This document shows positions 43,266-52,104 of a stretch of DNA of 64,000 bases, piece by piece. The stretch covers positions 124,001 through 188,000 of the forward strand of contig NZ_BDCU01000029.1 of the NCBI RefSeq assembly GCF_001618425.1. Direction: 5' to 3'. This DNA comes from Nocardia fusca NBRC 14340. Lineage in GTDB: Bacteria; Actinomycetota; Actinomycetes; Mycobacteriales; Mycobacteriaceae. Both the position numbers and the translations under genes were made by a program. A model generated the notes under the pieces. That model worked only from the letters and a program-made list of their open reading frames with translations. It had not been told where the DNA came from and did not search any database. Every line of letters begins with the position of its first letter. The stretch's first letter is position 1.

Positions 43266-44048
43266 ATGTACATACCGCGCACCAGAGGAGTCGCGTTGTC
43301 CCAGCAGGAGCGCGCGGGCCTGACCGCGCTCAGCGCTGTGCTGTCACCGCTGGAGGGCAGTGGTCCGAAGACAGAGGCCGTGGTCCAGCGGTTGTCCGCG
43401 GCGATCAGCCTCGGGGTGATGGTGGACGGCCAGCAGTTGCCGAGCGAGTTGACCCTCGCCGACCAGCTGGGTGTCTCGACGATGACCCTGCGGGAAGCCC
43501 TGGCCGTCCTCCGGGAACAGGGCATCGTCCGCACCAAACGAGGACGCGGAGGCGGCAGTTTCATCTGTTCGTCCGCGGAGGCCCTGGAACACACCGCGTC
43601 GGCCCGGTTGCAGCAGATGAGTCTCGCGGAATTACGCGACCTCGGAGACGCACAGTTCGCCATCGCCGGCGCGGCCGCGGTATTCGCCGCCCGCCGCGGT
43701 GGCCGGGCCGACATAGCCCGGCTCCACGCCCTGACCGACCGGTTGCGGACCAGCACCGAGCCGGTCGCGGCCCGGCGGGCCGACAGCCGTTTCCATATCG
43801 AGATGGCCGTGTGCGCGCAGTCCACCAGGCTGACCCGCGCCCAGGTCGACCTCCAGGCCGAACTCTCCGCACTGATCTGGCTGCCGCGACTGGAGCTGGA
43901 TCCGGCCGCCGAGGCGTCCGTCCACGGCGATCTGGTACGCGCCATCGAACGTGAGGATGATGCCGCGGCCCGAGAGCTGGCAGAATCACAGAGTGAATCC
44001 CGCATCCGTCGGCTCGTCGCCCTACGTATGGAGCTCAGTGATCGATGA
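43266..44048 (+). CDS. GntR family regulator, FadR subfamily
   Basis: The 260-residue protein has a winged helix at about 30-100 (TEAVVQRLSAAISLGVMVDG, then LPSELTLADQLGVSTMTLRE) and an all-helical FCD effector domain with the metal-binding-type Asp/His residues (ADSRFHIEMAVCAQS). The start is ATG 43266. It is fused by ATGA overlap to a cache-domain sensor gene, an uncommon arrangement for this class. It probably binds the divergent region upstream. Confidence 0.88.
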   Translation: MYIPRTRGVALSQQERAGLTALSAVLSPLEGSGPKTEAVVQRLSAAISLGVMVDGQQLPSELTLADQLGVSTMTLREALAVLREQGIVRTKRGRGGGSFICSSAEALEHTASARLQQMSLAELRDLGDAQFAIAGAAAVFAARRGGRADIARLHALTDRLRTSTEPVAARRADSRFHIEMAVCAQSTRLTRAQVDLQAELSALIWLPRLELDPAAEASVHGDLVRAIEREDDAAARELAESQSESRIRRLVALRMELSDR

Positions 44049-44779
44049 CGGACAATCCAAGACCTCCGACCATCGAGTCGCTCGCTTCCGTGGTGGCAGA
44101 GCTGGCCGAGCAGATTTTTGAGTCGCTGACCACGATAGGGACCGCGCTGACGCGCGTATGGGACGAGGTCACCGCGAATCGGCGATCCACCCCCCGCTCC
44201 ACCGATCTGGCGCGGTTGCGCGAACCCATCGCCCATGAGCTCGAGCAGGCCGGTGACCTGTTCGACGGGGCGGGCGTGGTCATCGCCGACGGCGTACTCG
44301 CCGACCGGCCGCGGTTCCTGGAGTGGTGGCAGGTGCATTCGGCAGACGGCCCCCAGCGGCTGGACCCCGAGCTGAACCCGCTCAGCGAGTACTTCTACGA
44401 CTACACCCAGATGGACTGGTACGTGATCCCGCGTGACGAGCGGCGCCGCTGGGTGCACGGACCCTATATCGATTTCGCGTGCACCGACCAATACGTGTGC
44501 ACGTTCGCGGTGCCGGTCACTACCGCGCCGGGGCAGTTCCTCGGAATAGCCGGTGCCGATGTGCCGGTCGGCGCGATGCAGGAGGTCCTGCTTCCCCGGT
44601 TCCGCGCCTCGGGCCCCGCTCTCGTACTCGTCAACGACGAGGGCCGCGTCCTGCTCGCCACCGATCCCGGTCTTCCCCCCGGGTCCAGGACCGGCCGCGT
44701 CGGCTGGACCGGTACCGGGGTGCCGATCGACGCGCTTCCGTGGTCACTGTGCCGGCTGGAGGGCACCACCGCCCACTGA
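44045..44779 (+). CDS. Cache-domain protein, coupled to the GntR regulator
   Basis: The 244-residue protein resembles the periplasmic cache sensor domain of chemoreceptors and kinases (LSEYFYDYTQMDWYVIPRDE, GPYIDFACTDQYVCTFAVPV and GQFLGIAGADVPV), yet there is no signal peptide or transmembrane helix. It therefore looks cytoplasmic. The first 60 residues are helical. Translation is coupled to the GntR gene (ATGA). A small-molecule-binding partner of the regulator is inferred. Confidence 0.78.
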   Translation: MTDNPRPPTIESLASVVAELAEQIFESLTTIGTALTRVWDEVTANRRSTPRSTDLARLREPIAHELEQAGDLFDGAGVVIADGVLADRPRFLEWWQVHSADGPQRLDPELNPLSEYFYDYTQMDWYVIPRDERRRWVHGPYIDFACTDQYVCTFAVPVTTAPGQFLGIAGADVPVGAMQEVLLPRFRASGPALVLVNDEGRVLLATDPGLPPGSRTGRVGWTGTGVPIDALPWSLCRLEGTTAH

Positions 44780-44835
44780 GACGGTTATCGTTGCGGACCG
44801 GCAACGCGGCGGTGACCGCGATCCGGGTGGAGGCG

Positions 44836-45633
44836 TCAGCGCTCGTTCAGATACTCCAGCAGCTCCTCGTGGAGCAGGCCGTTCGACGCGGCCGCGCTGC
44901 CGCCGAGGGGGCTCGGGTTGCCGTCGAGACCGGTGAAGCTCCCGCCGGCCTCGGTGACTATGACGGCGCCGGCGGCCATATCGCCCGGGGAGAGCGCCGG
45001 GTCGGCGCAAACGTCGACCACCCCCTCGGCGACCATCATGTAGGGCCAGAAGTCGCCGTAGGCGCGCGTGCGCCAGACCGCGCGGGACAGCTGCAGCAAG
45101 CCGTTCAGCCGGCCGTGCTCCTCCCAGCCCGTGAGGGTGGAGTACGCGAAGGACGCGTCCGGCAGTTTCGACACCCGGGACACACACAGGCGGGACGCCG
45201 AGGAAAGACTACGGCCGGTGAAGGCACCGTGGCCCTGCACGGCCCACCAGCGTCGGCCCAGCGCCGGCGCCGAGACGACGCCGACGACGGGCCGGTAATC
45301 GCCCCCCGACACCTCCAGCAGGGAGATCTGCGTCGCCCACACCGGGACACCGCGCGCATAGTTCTCGAGGCCGTCGATGGCGTCGACCACCCAGCAGCGT
45401 GGGCCGGTACCGTCCAGGCCCTGCCCCGCGCCGAGAACCGCGTCGCGGGGGCGGGCGCGCTGGAGTTGACCACGGACCAGCTTTTCCACCGCGGCCTGGG
45501 TGTCGCTCCACCGGGCCATATCCGGCTTGGTCTCGATGTCGAGGTCGAGGGCCTTGAAGCGGTCCATACTCGCCGCGTCGGCGGTATCCACGAGCACATG
45601 GGCGAAGCGGAGGTCGTCGAGGTGGTCCTGCAT
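44836..45633 (-). CDS. Inositol monophosphatase family protein (HisN-like) lacking the GEE motif
   Basis: The 265-residue protein has the family fold, with WVVDAIDGLENYARGVPVWA replacing the canonical D-P-I-D-G-T metal site, and DPALSPGDMAAGAVIVTEAG at the C-terminal metal site. It is most like histidinol phosphatases of the HisN type. The first metal-binding pair, usually GEE, reads GAG at about 69-71 (AVLGAGQG), so at least one catalytic metal ligand is missing. It may be inactive, have shifted specificity, or use other ligands. No his gene is near. ATG 45633 begins the fold. Confidence 0.8.
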   Translation of the reverse strand: MQDHLDDLRFAHVLVDTADAASMDRFKALDLDIETKPDMARWSDTQAAVEKLVRGQLQRARPRDAVLGAGQGLDGTGPRCWVVDAIDGLENYARGVPVWATQISLLEVSGGDYRPVVGVVSAPALGRRWWAVQGHGAFTGRSLSSASRLCVSRVSKLPDASFAYSTLTGWEEHGRLNGLLQLSRAVWRTRAYGDFWPYMMVAEGVVDVCADPALSPGDMAAGAVIVTEAGGSFTGLDGNPSPLGGSAAASNGLLHEELLEYLNER

Positions 45634-45856
45634 GAAACGAAGCTATCCGCACCAAACGGACAGTGCCACCGGGCCGCGGGCGGCGCACCCGGCGCGTGCG
45701 CTACCGCCGCGGCGGTAGCGAACTCGAAAAGTTCAGCGACCCAGCCGCTTCGAACACTCGGCCATCTCCTCGATCACGAGGTCCATGGATGTGGCGCGCC
45801 GCGCCGCGGACTTCAGATCACCGATCCGCCGACCGGGCAGGCCGGGCCGGGGCAGT

Positions 45857-46375
45857 CTATGCGGGGGCGACGGTGCTGCGGCGCCGGAAACCGGCCGGGG
45901 TCTCCACGTGCACCCAGCAGCCGCTCGCCCCGTCGCCCAGGGCGGTCAGCGGCGGAGGCAGGAACGACGGCGGAGCGAATCGCACGTCGGTGCGCTGCGT
46001 CGCCGTGGTGACCACAGCGGCCTGTTCGGGTCCGCTCCATTCGCTGACCCACAACCCACCCACGATCCACACCGGGGGTGTCGTGCCATCGGCGAGTGTG
46101 ACCGTCACCGAATCGCCTACGTATTCACCCCACACCACCCACCAGCGGCCCGGGGTATTCGATGCGATCGGCCCCGACACCCCGACGGCCATATCCGCGC
46201 GCCCCGACCACGGCCGCCACAGCAGCTCGTCCGCGCCGGCCTCGGTCACGATCTCCCCGCCCGGTTGCGGTTGTGTGACCCGGAAGCAGCGGTCGGTGCC
46301 GCGCCACTGTAATTGCATCCCCGACAGCGGTAACACTTCCGACTCGAGATTCGACTCGTGGTATCCGTTCGCCAT
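45857..46375 (-). CDS. Unknown 172-aa soluble protein, Trp-rich
   Basis: The frame from ATG 46375, with AGGAG five bases upstream, encodes a beta-rich looking protein with many tryptophans (LLWRPWSG, RWWVVWGEYV, LWVSEWSG). No signal peptide and no family were recognised. It is a single gene ending 223 bp from the IMPase-like gene. Coding status rests on codon use and the good ribosome binding site. Confidence 0.6.
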   Translation of the reverse strand: MANGYHESNLESEVLPLSGMQLQWRGTDRCFRVTQPQPGGEIVTEAGADELLWRPWSGRADMAVGVSGPIASNTPGRWWVVWGEYVGDSVTVTLADGTTPPVWIVGGLWVSEWSGPEQAAVVTTATQRTDVRFAPPSFLPPPLTALGDGASGCWVHVETPAGFRRRSTVAPA

Positions 46376-46763
46376 CACGGCTCCTCACTCCTGCGCTGCT
46401 CCGCTCCTGTACTGCCTCGGAGCGCCGACACCGGCCGTGCTACCCGCCCCTGCTGTTACTAAACCGTGATCATGAAGAGATGCGGCCGCTTCCGCGAGGT
46501 CGCGACAACGATCCGTTGTATCACGTCGGCGACCTCGCGTTTCACCATCCGGCCGACCTACCGGCCGGGCGCGGCGCACACCGCTGGCCGGTCGCCCTCC
46601 GACCTTCCCGTCTACGACACTCCCGACGGCGAACGGTCCCGTCGGCCGCCGGAGGAGCCGGTGGCCGACGGGAGTTCACGGAGTGTGCGGGTCGGCCGGT
46701 TCGTCCGACTTCCGTCCACCGGCCATGCGTCCATGATGTGCTCCCTGGCCCCGCCGGTGAGGT
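46376..46763. other. Intergenic stretch without supported gene
   Basis: Overlapping rightward frames in this 390-bp gap give Arg/Pro/Ser-rich products that run into the catalase gene from the other strand and look spurious. Confidence 0.45.
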
Positions 46764-47654
46764 TCAGGCGGGCCCGTGTTGTTCATGGGTGAACGGTTTG
46801 CTGCCCGCTACCGCGGGGCTGCCCTCGGGGTTGGTGGCCGAGCCCCGGTTCTCCCGGTGACCGGTACCCAGCCAGTCACGCACCGGGTCGGCGACGTATT
46901 CCCATTCCACACCTGCCGGCCACGGTCCCTGCCCTTCGTTCCACGGTCCGCGGGCGCTGCCGTCACCGTTGGACATGTTGAACGCCATGTTCTGGAAGCG
47001 GTCGTCGCCGGGCAGCGCACCGGGCGGGAAGTTGACCGGCAGTTCGTTGAGGGCGGCGGTGAACTGCTGGAAGTGCGCCACCTCCCGGGACATCAGGAAC
47101 GAGAGTGTGTCCTGCACGCCGGGGTCGTCGGTGAACTGCTTCAGGTATTCGTAGACGATCTTGGCGCGCGATTCCGCCGCGAGATTGCTGCGCAGATCCA
47201 CCGACGGCTCGCCGTTGGAGTTGACATAGGCCCCGGTCCAGGGCACGCCGGCGGAGTTACCGACATCAGGGCCGCCACCGCGCAGCGCGAGGAACAGCGG
47301 GTCGGTCGCCACCTGGTGGATCGCGTGTTCTTTCCCATCGGCCGAGGCGACCACCGGCATCCAGTCGCAATGCTCGTTGGCCTGCTTCAGGTCGTCGTTG
47401 AGCCCGTCGAGGAGCATCGTGATCATATTGCCGACGATTTCGAGGTGGCTGAACTCTTCGGTGGCGATATCCATGAACAGGTCGTACATCTTCGGATGTT
47501 TGCGACGCAGCACGAAGGCCTGGCTGAAGTACTGCATCGCGGCCTTGAGTTCCCCGTTGGCACCGCCGAACTGCTCCTGCAACAGAGTGGCGAACCGCGG
47601 GTCCGGGCGCTCCACCCGCACCTCGAATTGCAGATCCTTGTTGTGGATGAACAC
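46764..47654 (-). CDS. Manganese (non-heme) catalase
   Basis: The 296-residue protein has a ferritin-like four-helix core with the di-manganese ligands: Glu35 (GELKAAMQYF), Glu66/67 and His70 (TEEFSHLE), a later Glu (NLAAESRAKIVYEYL) and His in REVAHFQQF. It converts hydrogen peroxide to water and oxygen in the cytoplasm. GTG 47654 follows GAGGAGCGCG. The C-terminal 80 residues (PWNEGQGPWPAGVEWEYV) are typical of the family. It is monocistronic. Confidence 0.95.
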   Translation of the reverse strand: MFIHNKDLQFEVRVERPDPRFATLLQEQFGGANGELKAAMQYFSQAFVLRRKHPKMYDLFMDIATEEFSHLEIVGNMITMLLDGLNDDLKQANEHCDWMPVVASADGKEHAIHQVATDPLFLALRGGGPDVGNSAGVPWTGAYVNSNGEPSVDLRSNLAAESRAKIVYEYLKQFTDDPGVQDTLSFLMSREVAHFQQFTAALNELPVNFPPGALPGDDRFQNMAFNMSNGDGSARGPWNEGQGPWPAGVEWEYVADPVRDWLGTGHRENRGSATNPEGSPAVAGSKPFTHEQHGPA

Positions 47655-47947
47655 TCGCGCTCCTCATGGTCGGCGCCGTGGTCCGTGGCGTCTACCCGGG
47701 ACCCTGGCGGGGAAACAGCAAGGAAGGAAGATCGGACAAATGGGCGCCGGTGCTCACTCGGAGGATCGACACGCGGAACACACGAGCCGAGTCGCCCGGT
47801 CGCCGGACCGGTACGCACCGTCGAGCTCGGCCGCATCGCATCCCTGAGCGCGATGCCCACCGTAGGCGAACCCCCACCATCGGGCGGGGACATCGCGGGT
47901 GCGTGTTCGGCTCCGTCGCAACGTTCAGCGCTGTGGGCCCGGGTACG

Positions 47948-48880
47948 TCATCGAGGATGGCCGGGTCTCGGAGGCCGGTGTGCGGACGGCCGTGGTCGCG
48001 GTGGGAAGTCGGTCAACCCGTGATCGTGCACGATCGGTATGCCGTAGCGGTGCTCGAAAGTGGTCCGCAGATCCGGGCCGGTTTGCGCGGTACTGCAGAT
48101 GGCGATCCGCACCGACGCGCCAGGCGGTCGTATCCCGGCGGGCAGCTCGGACAGCTGCCGGTACACCGCCGGGGCCGCCGCGAAACAGGTGGCGCCGCAG
48201 GACTCGATCCGGTCGAAGAATGTCGCGGGATCGAACGCGCCGGCGATGGTGGCACGACCGTCGGCGAGAAGCGGCGCCAAGACCCCCAGGACGATGCCGT
48301 CGACATGGGACAGCGGCTGGATCGACAGACTGTGGTCGGTGCCGGTGATCGCGAAGATCTCGATCGCCAATCGGCACAGCGCGTTGAGGTTCATATGGTC
48401 GAGCACGGCGACCGTCGAATCGTCCCCGGATCCCCCGACGGGCACGAACAGTGCCGGTGCGTCGTCACTCACCCGCGCCGGCTCGGCCGTGTCGAGATCG
48501 GCTGCGGTGAGCCGGTCGGCGGAAACGACGGAGCGCACCGGGTGGGCAGGGGCCGCCGAGTCGTGCGGGGCGACCAGAACCCGGGAGCCCGCACCGGCCA
48601 TGCGGCGGCCGGCTTCTCCGGCGGGTAACGCCGGATCGAGCGGGACGACAGCGGCACCCGCCCGCCATGCGGCGAAGAGGGTGACGACGAAGGTGGCGGT
48701 ATCGGGCAGCATGACCGCCAGCACATCACCGGTCGATACACCGGCGGCGCGCAGCGACGTGGTCGCCCGCCGCACGGCATCCAGAAACGCGGCGTTGTTC
48801 AGTTCGGTGCTGTCGTCGGAGACGGCCGCGGCGTAGGGAGCGAGTACGGTACGGCAGTCCGGGAGTACTGCAAGGTTCAT
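47948..48880 (-). pseudogene. Truncated, degenerate AMP-binding (ANL) enzyme
   Basis: The 310-residue product covers only the N-terminal half of an acyl-CoA synthetase-like protein. The ATP loop that should read TSGTTGRPKG is changed to GGSGDDSTVAVLDHMN. The sequence follows the family to YGIPIVHDHGLTDF and then turns into a Pro/Arg-rich tail. All motifs A7-A10 and the C-terminal lid are absent. A frameshift or deletion near 48010 is likely, and the protein should not be catalytically active. ATG 48880 opens the fold. Confidence 0.7.
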
Positions 48881-49045
48881 AGGCGATCCTCGGGGCAGTG
48901 GTCCAGGTGTCTGCGTCCACGGTAGGAATTTCCGGCCGCCGGGTCGCCGTCGCGCGCCGATGAAGTACACGGCGGTCTTTGTCTCCGGAGCACAAGCGGA
49001 TGGACAGTTCCGGCGGGCGGCCGGGCCGGAGGTACGGTTGACGGT

Positions 49046-50335
49046 GTGACGAGCGCACGTCACGACACCGCATACGGAGACCGCTTCATCGCGGCGACAG
49101 CTGCCCGGATGAACGAACGGGTGAGCGAGATCAGCGCGGCCATCCGCACCCATATCGAGGACGATATCGCCGATCTGCGACACGATCCGCAGACCGGCGA
49201 CCTGCTCGGTGAGAGCGTCGAGGCGAATATCGCCACCGTGCTGCACGCCCTGCGCTACCACCTCTCCGTCGCCGATATCCAGGCGGCGCCCGCCGTTGTG
49301 GACTACGCCAGACGCCTGGCTCAGCAAGGGGTACCGGCCAACGCCCTGGCTCGCGCCTATCGGATCGGACAGCGCCGGCTGACCGAGATGGTGTTCGCCG
49401 AACTACACACGATGGCCATCCCGCTCGCCGAACGGATCAACGTGGTCGAACGCATCACCCCCACGCTGTTCGAATACATCGACCACATCACCGAACAGGT
49501 TCTCGACATCTACAGCGACGAGCGCGAACAATGGCTGGAAAGCCAGAACAATATCCGCGCGGTGCGGGCACGCGAGGTGCTGGGCGGTCACAAGGCCATC
49601 GACGTCGATGCGGTCACCGAGGCGATCCGCTACCCGCTGCGCTGGCACCATCTCGCCCTCGTTCTCTGGTGCTGCTCCGACGGTGAACTCGACAGCGAGG
49701 CGGTCTCGGACCTGCAGCGGTTCGTCCGCGAGCTGGCCGACGCCCTCGGTGCCGCATCCAACCCGCTGGTCATCGCCGCCGACCGGATCAGTGTCTGGGC
49801 GTGGCTGCCCTACCGGTCCGAGCGGGCGGACCTGGTGGCCGCGGTACGGAGGTTCGTATCCGGCCGCCACGATGCCCCCGACATCGCGATCGGCACCCTC
49901 GCCGCCGGTGTCGACGGTTTCCGCCGCTCTCACCGCAGCGCGCAACGCGCCTGCTCCGTGGCCCTGGCACACGGGCTGCCCACACCCGGCGTCGTCGCCG
50001 CCGACGACCCCGGGCTGACCACCGCGGCACTGCTCGGCGGCAGCGTCGACGAGGCGCGCTACTGGGTGAGCGAGGTGCTCGGCGACCTGGCCGGCGACAA
50101 CGAGCACGACGCGCGACTGCGCGACACGCTCCGGGTGTTCCTGGGCACCGGATCCAGTTACAAGGCCGCCGCCGTCGAACTGAATCTGCATTCCAACTCC
50201 GTCAAATACCGGGTCGGGCGCGCCATCGCGCGACGCGGCCGCCCGATCGGCGCCGACCGGCTCGATGTCGAGCTGGCCCTGCTGGTGTGCCACTGGTACG
50301 GCCCACCGGTCCTGCGGCCGGAACCCCACCGGTAG
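49046..50335 (+). CDS. PucR family transcriptional regulator
   Basis: The 429-residue protein has an N-terminal RsbRD-like helical sensor domain (about 15-160), a GGDEF-like CdaR middle domain and the C-terminal PucR helix-turn-helix (RLRDTLRVFLGTGSSYKAAA, then VELNLHSNSVKYRVGRA). Such regulators are usually activators responding to amino acids, purines or acyl compounds. The start is GTG 49046. It is divergent from the truncated AMP-binding gene and converges on the rubredoxin genes; neither is a sure target. Confidence 0.88.
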   Translation: MTSARHDTAYGDRFIAATAARMNERVSEISAAIRTHIEDDIADLRHDPQTGDLLGESVEANIATVLHALRYHLSVADIQAAPAVVDYARRLAQQGVPANALARAYRIGQRRLTEMVFAELHTMAIPLAERINVVERITPTLFEYIDHITEQVLDIYSDEREQWLESQNNIRAVRAREVLGGHKAIDVDAVTEAIRYPLRWHHLALVLWCCSDGELDSEAVSDLQRFVRELADALGAASNPLVIAADRISVWAWLPYRSERADLVAAVRRFVSGRHDAPDIAIGTLAAGVDGFRRSHRSAQRACSVALAHGLPTPGVVAADDPGLTTAALLGGSVDEARYWVSEVLGDLAGDNEHDARLRDTLRVFLGTGSSYKAAAVELNLHSNSVKYRVGRAIARRGRPIGADRLDVELALLVCHWYGPPVLRPEPHR

Positions 50336-50348
50336 TGCCCGGATCCGA

Positions 50349-50534
50349 TCAGGCGCGGTCCACCTCGACCATGAAGAAATCGGCTTTCGCCGCGCCACAA
50401 TCGGGGCACGACCAGTCGTCGGGAATATCGTCCCAGCGGGTGCCGGGCGCGATACCGTCCTCGGGCCAGCCGAGCGCTTCGTCGTATTCGAAACCGCACT
50501 GCACGCACTGGAACAATTTGTATCCGGTGGTCAT
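50349..50534 (-). CDS. Rubredoxin (second of the alkB cluster)
   Basis: The 61-residue protein has the two iron-binding cysteine pairs FQCVQCGFEYDEALGWPEDG and WSCPDCGAAK. It carries electrons from rubredoxin reductase to the alkane hydroxylase. ATG 50534 starts 1 bp after the stop of the other rubredoxin gene, so they form one operon. The spacing and sequence GIAPGTRWDDIPDDW are typical of rubredoxins able to serve AlkB. Confidence 0.93.
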   Translation of the reverse strand: MTTGYKLFQCVQCGFEYDEALGWPEDGIAPGTRWDDIPDDWSCPDCGAAKADFFMVEVDRA

Positions 50535-50535
50535 A

Positions 50536-50715
50536 TCACTGTCCTTTCCTCGGGACGGCCGGTTCGAAATCGATCTTTTCCCGCACACCGCAGTCCGGGC
50601 AGCACCAATCGTCCGGCACCGCCGACCACGCCGTGCCCGCGGGGAAACCTTCGCGCGGGGCGCCGGTGGTCTCGTCGTAGCGGTAGTCGCACACCGGGCA
50701 GGAGAAGACGGCCAT
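50536..50715 (-). CDS. Rubredoxin (first of the alkB cluster)
   Basis: A second rubredoxin of 59 residues starts at ATG 50715 and reads MAVFSCPVCDYRYDETTG, later FPAGTAWSAVPDDW and CCPDCGVREK. Both CxxC pairs are present. The start codon overlaps, as TGATG, the stop that full-length AlkB would use if one base were restored. Rubredoxins of this type are often the variant that cannot replace the AlkB electron donor in other hosts. It is co-transcribed with alkB and the next rubredoxin. Confidence 0.92.
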   Translation of the reverse strand: MAVFSCPVCDYRYDETTGAPREGFPAGTAWSAVPDDWCCPDCGVREKIDFEPAVPRKGQ

Positions 50716-50770
50716 CAGCCCGCCACCCCGTAGCGGGCGAGCACGCGGTGCCGCTTGCTCGGCTGGATGT

Positions 50771-51937
50771 TCACGCGCGTGATATCGCCCCGTAGTGGGC
50801 CAGCACGCGGTGGTCCATCACTTTCCGCCACAGCGGCGGGAAGTAGGCCAGGGTGATCATGCCGGCGTAACCGGCAGGCAGTTCGGGTGCGCCGTCCATA
50901 CTGCGCAGGGTCTGGTAACGCCGGGTGGGCGCCGCATGATGGTCGCTGTGCCGCTGCAGGTGGAAGAGGAAGATATTGGTGACGAGGTGATCGGAGTTCC
51001 AGCTGTGCTCCGGCGTGCACCGGACGTAGCGGCCCGATTCCGTGCGCTGCCGGAGCAGGCCGTAGTGCTCGAGGTAGTTCACGGTCTCCAGTAGCGAGAA
51101 TCCGTAGACGGCCTGGAGCAGCAGGAACGGCAGCACGCCCGGTCCGAACAGTACGGCCAGCGCACCCCACAACACCACGGTCATCGCCCAGGCATTGAGC
51201 ACATCGTTGCGCACGGTCCACGGGCCCTTGCCCATACGCCGCAATCGCGTGCGCTCCAGCGCCCACCCCGACCGCAGGCCGCCCCATACGCTGCGCGGCA
51301 GGAAACTCCAGAAGGATTCCGCGAACCGTGCGCTGGCCGGGTCCTCCGGTGTGGCGACCCGGACGTGATGGCCGCGGTTGTGCTCGATGTAGAAATGCCC
51401 GTAACCGGTCTGCGCCAGCGTGATCTTGGACAGCCAGCGTTCGAGTTCGTCTTTCTTGTGGCCGAGCTCGTGGGCGGTGTTGATACCCACGCCACCCATG
51501 ACGCCGACGGTGAACGCCACCCCGATTTTCGACCACAATCCGAGCCCGCCCTCGATGCCCAGCCAGGACAGGTCCGGTGCGGTCCACAGGTAGGCGGCGA
51601 ACACCAGGCTCGTCAGCTGGCACGGGATGAAGGCGTAGACGCACCAGCGGTAGTAGCGATCGTGCTCCAACTGCTCCATCACCTCCTCGGGCGGGTTCTG
51701 GCCGTCCGGTCCGAAGAACCGGTCCAGGATCGGCAGCAGCACATAGACCAGCAGCGGGCCGATCCACCACCACACCGCCGCCGGCCGATCCCACCCCAGC
51801 CGATGACTCGCCCACACCAGCACCGCGGCCAGGCCGAGCGAAGTGGGCGCCACCAGCCCGAACAACCACAGGTACCGCTTCCGGTCACGCCACTGCGGTG
51901 TCACCTCGCCGTGCGAACTCTGCTCGGACGTCGTCAT
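50771..51937 (-). CDS. alkB: Alkane 1-monooxygenase, with apparent 3' frameshift
   Basis: The 388-residue integral membrane di-iron enzyme hydroxylates medium-chain n-alkanes at the terminal carbon. It has the four histidine motifs: NTAHELGHK, EHNRGHHVRV, NYLEHYGLLR and LQRHSDHHA, among six hydrophobic segments. ATG 51937 follows GAGGAGGGCGACG. In this sequence the protein ends HYGAISRA, but the +1 frame continues GDITRVNIQPSKRHRVLARY, as in homologues, to a stop at 50715 overlapping the rubredoxin start. One missing G in the C-run at 50788-50791 explains it. The restored protein would be 407 residues. Confidence 0.93.
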   Translation of the reverse strand: MTTSEQSSHGEVTPQWRDRKRYLWLFGLVAPTSLGLAAVLVWASHRLGWDRPAAVWWWIGPLLVYVLLPILDRFFGPDGQNPPEEVMEQLEHDRYYRWCVYAFIPCQLTSLVFAAYLWTAPDLSWLGIEGGLGLWSKIGVAFTVGVMGGVGINTAHELGHKKDELERWLSKITLAQTGYGHFYIEHNRGHHVRVATPEDPASARFAESFWSFLPRSVWGGLRSGWALERTRLRRMGKGPWTVRNDVLNAWAMTVVLWGALAVLFGPGVLPFLLLQAVYGFSLLETVNYLEHYGLLRQRTESGRYVRCTPEHSWNSDHLVTNIFLFHLQRHSDHHAAPTRRYQTLRSMDGAPELPAGYAGMITLAYFPPLWRKVMDHRVLAHYGAISRA

Positions 51938-52038
51938 CGTCGCCCTCCTCACTTCCGTGCGGCCGCCGCTCCGGACGGGCGCTCGGTCGGCGCCGGGGTG
52001 CACCTCACCGGCACCGGCCGATTACACCTTGTCGATAA

Positions 52039-52057
52039 GTGTATTCATTACATACAC
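52039..52057. promoter_or_regulatory. Inverted repeat in the divergent alkB-TetR region
   Basis: GTGTATTCATTACATACAC has 6-bp arms (GTGTAT/ATACAC) around 7 bp. It lies 102 bp upstream of alkB and 48 bp upstream of the TetR gene, in an AT-rich stretch, and is the likely operator of that TetR. Confidence 0.6.
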
Positions 52058-52104
52058 ATCAATCGACCATGTCAATAGAGGAACATTCACGCAGGTGATG
52101 TAAG

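Noticed and set aside
46466..46860. Rightward ORFs of 108 and 126 aa
   Set aside because: No domain, poor composition, and they overlap the end of the manganese catalase gene.
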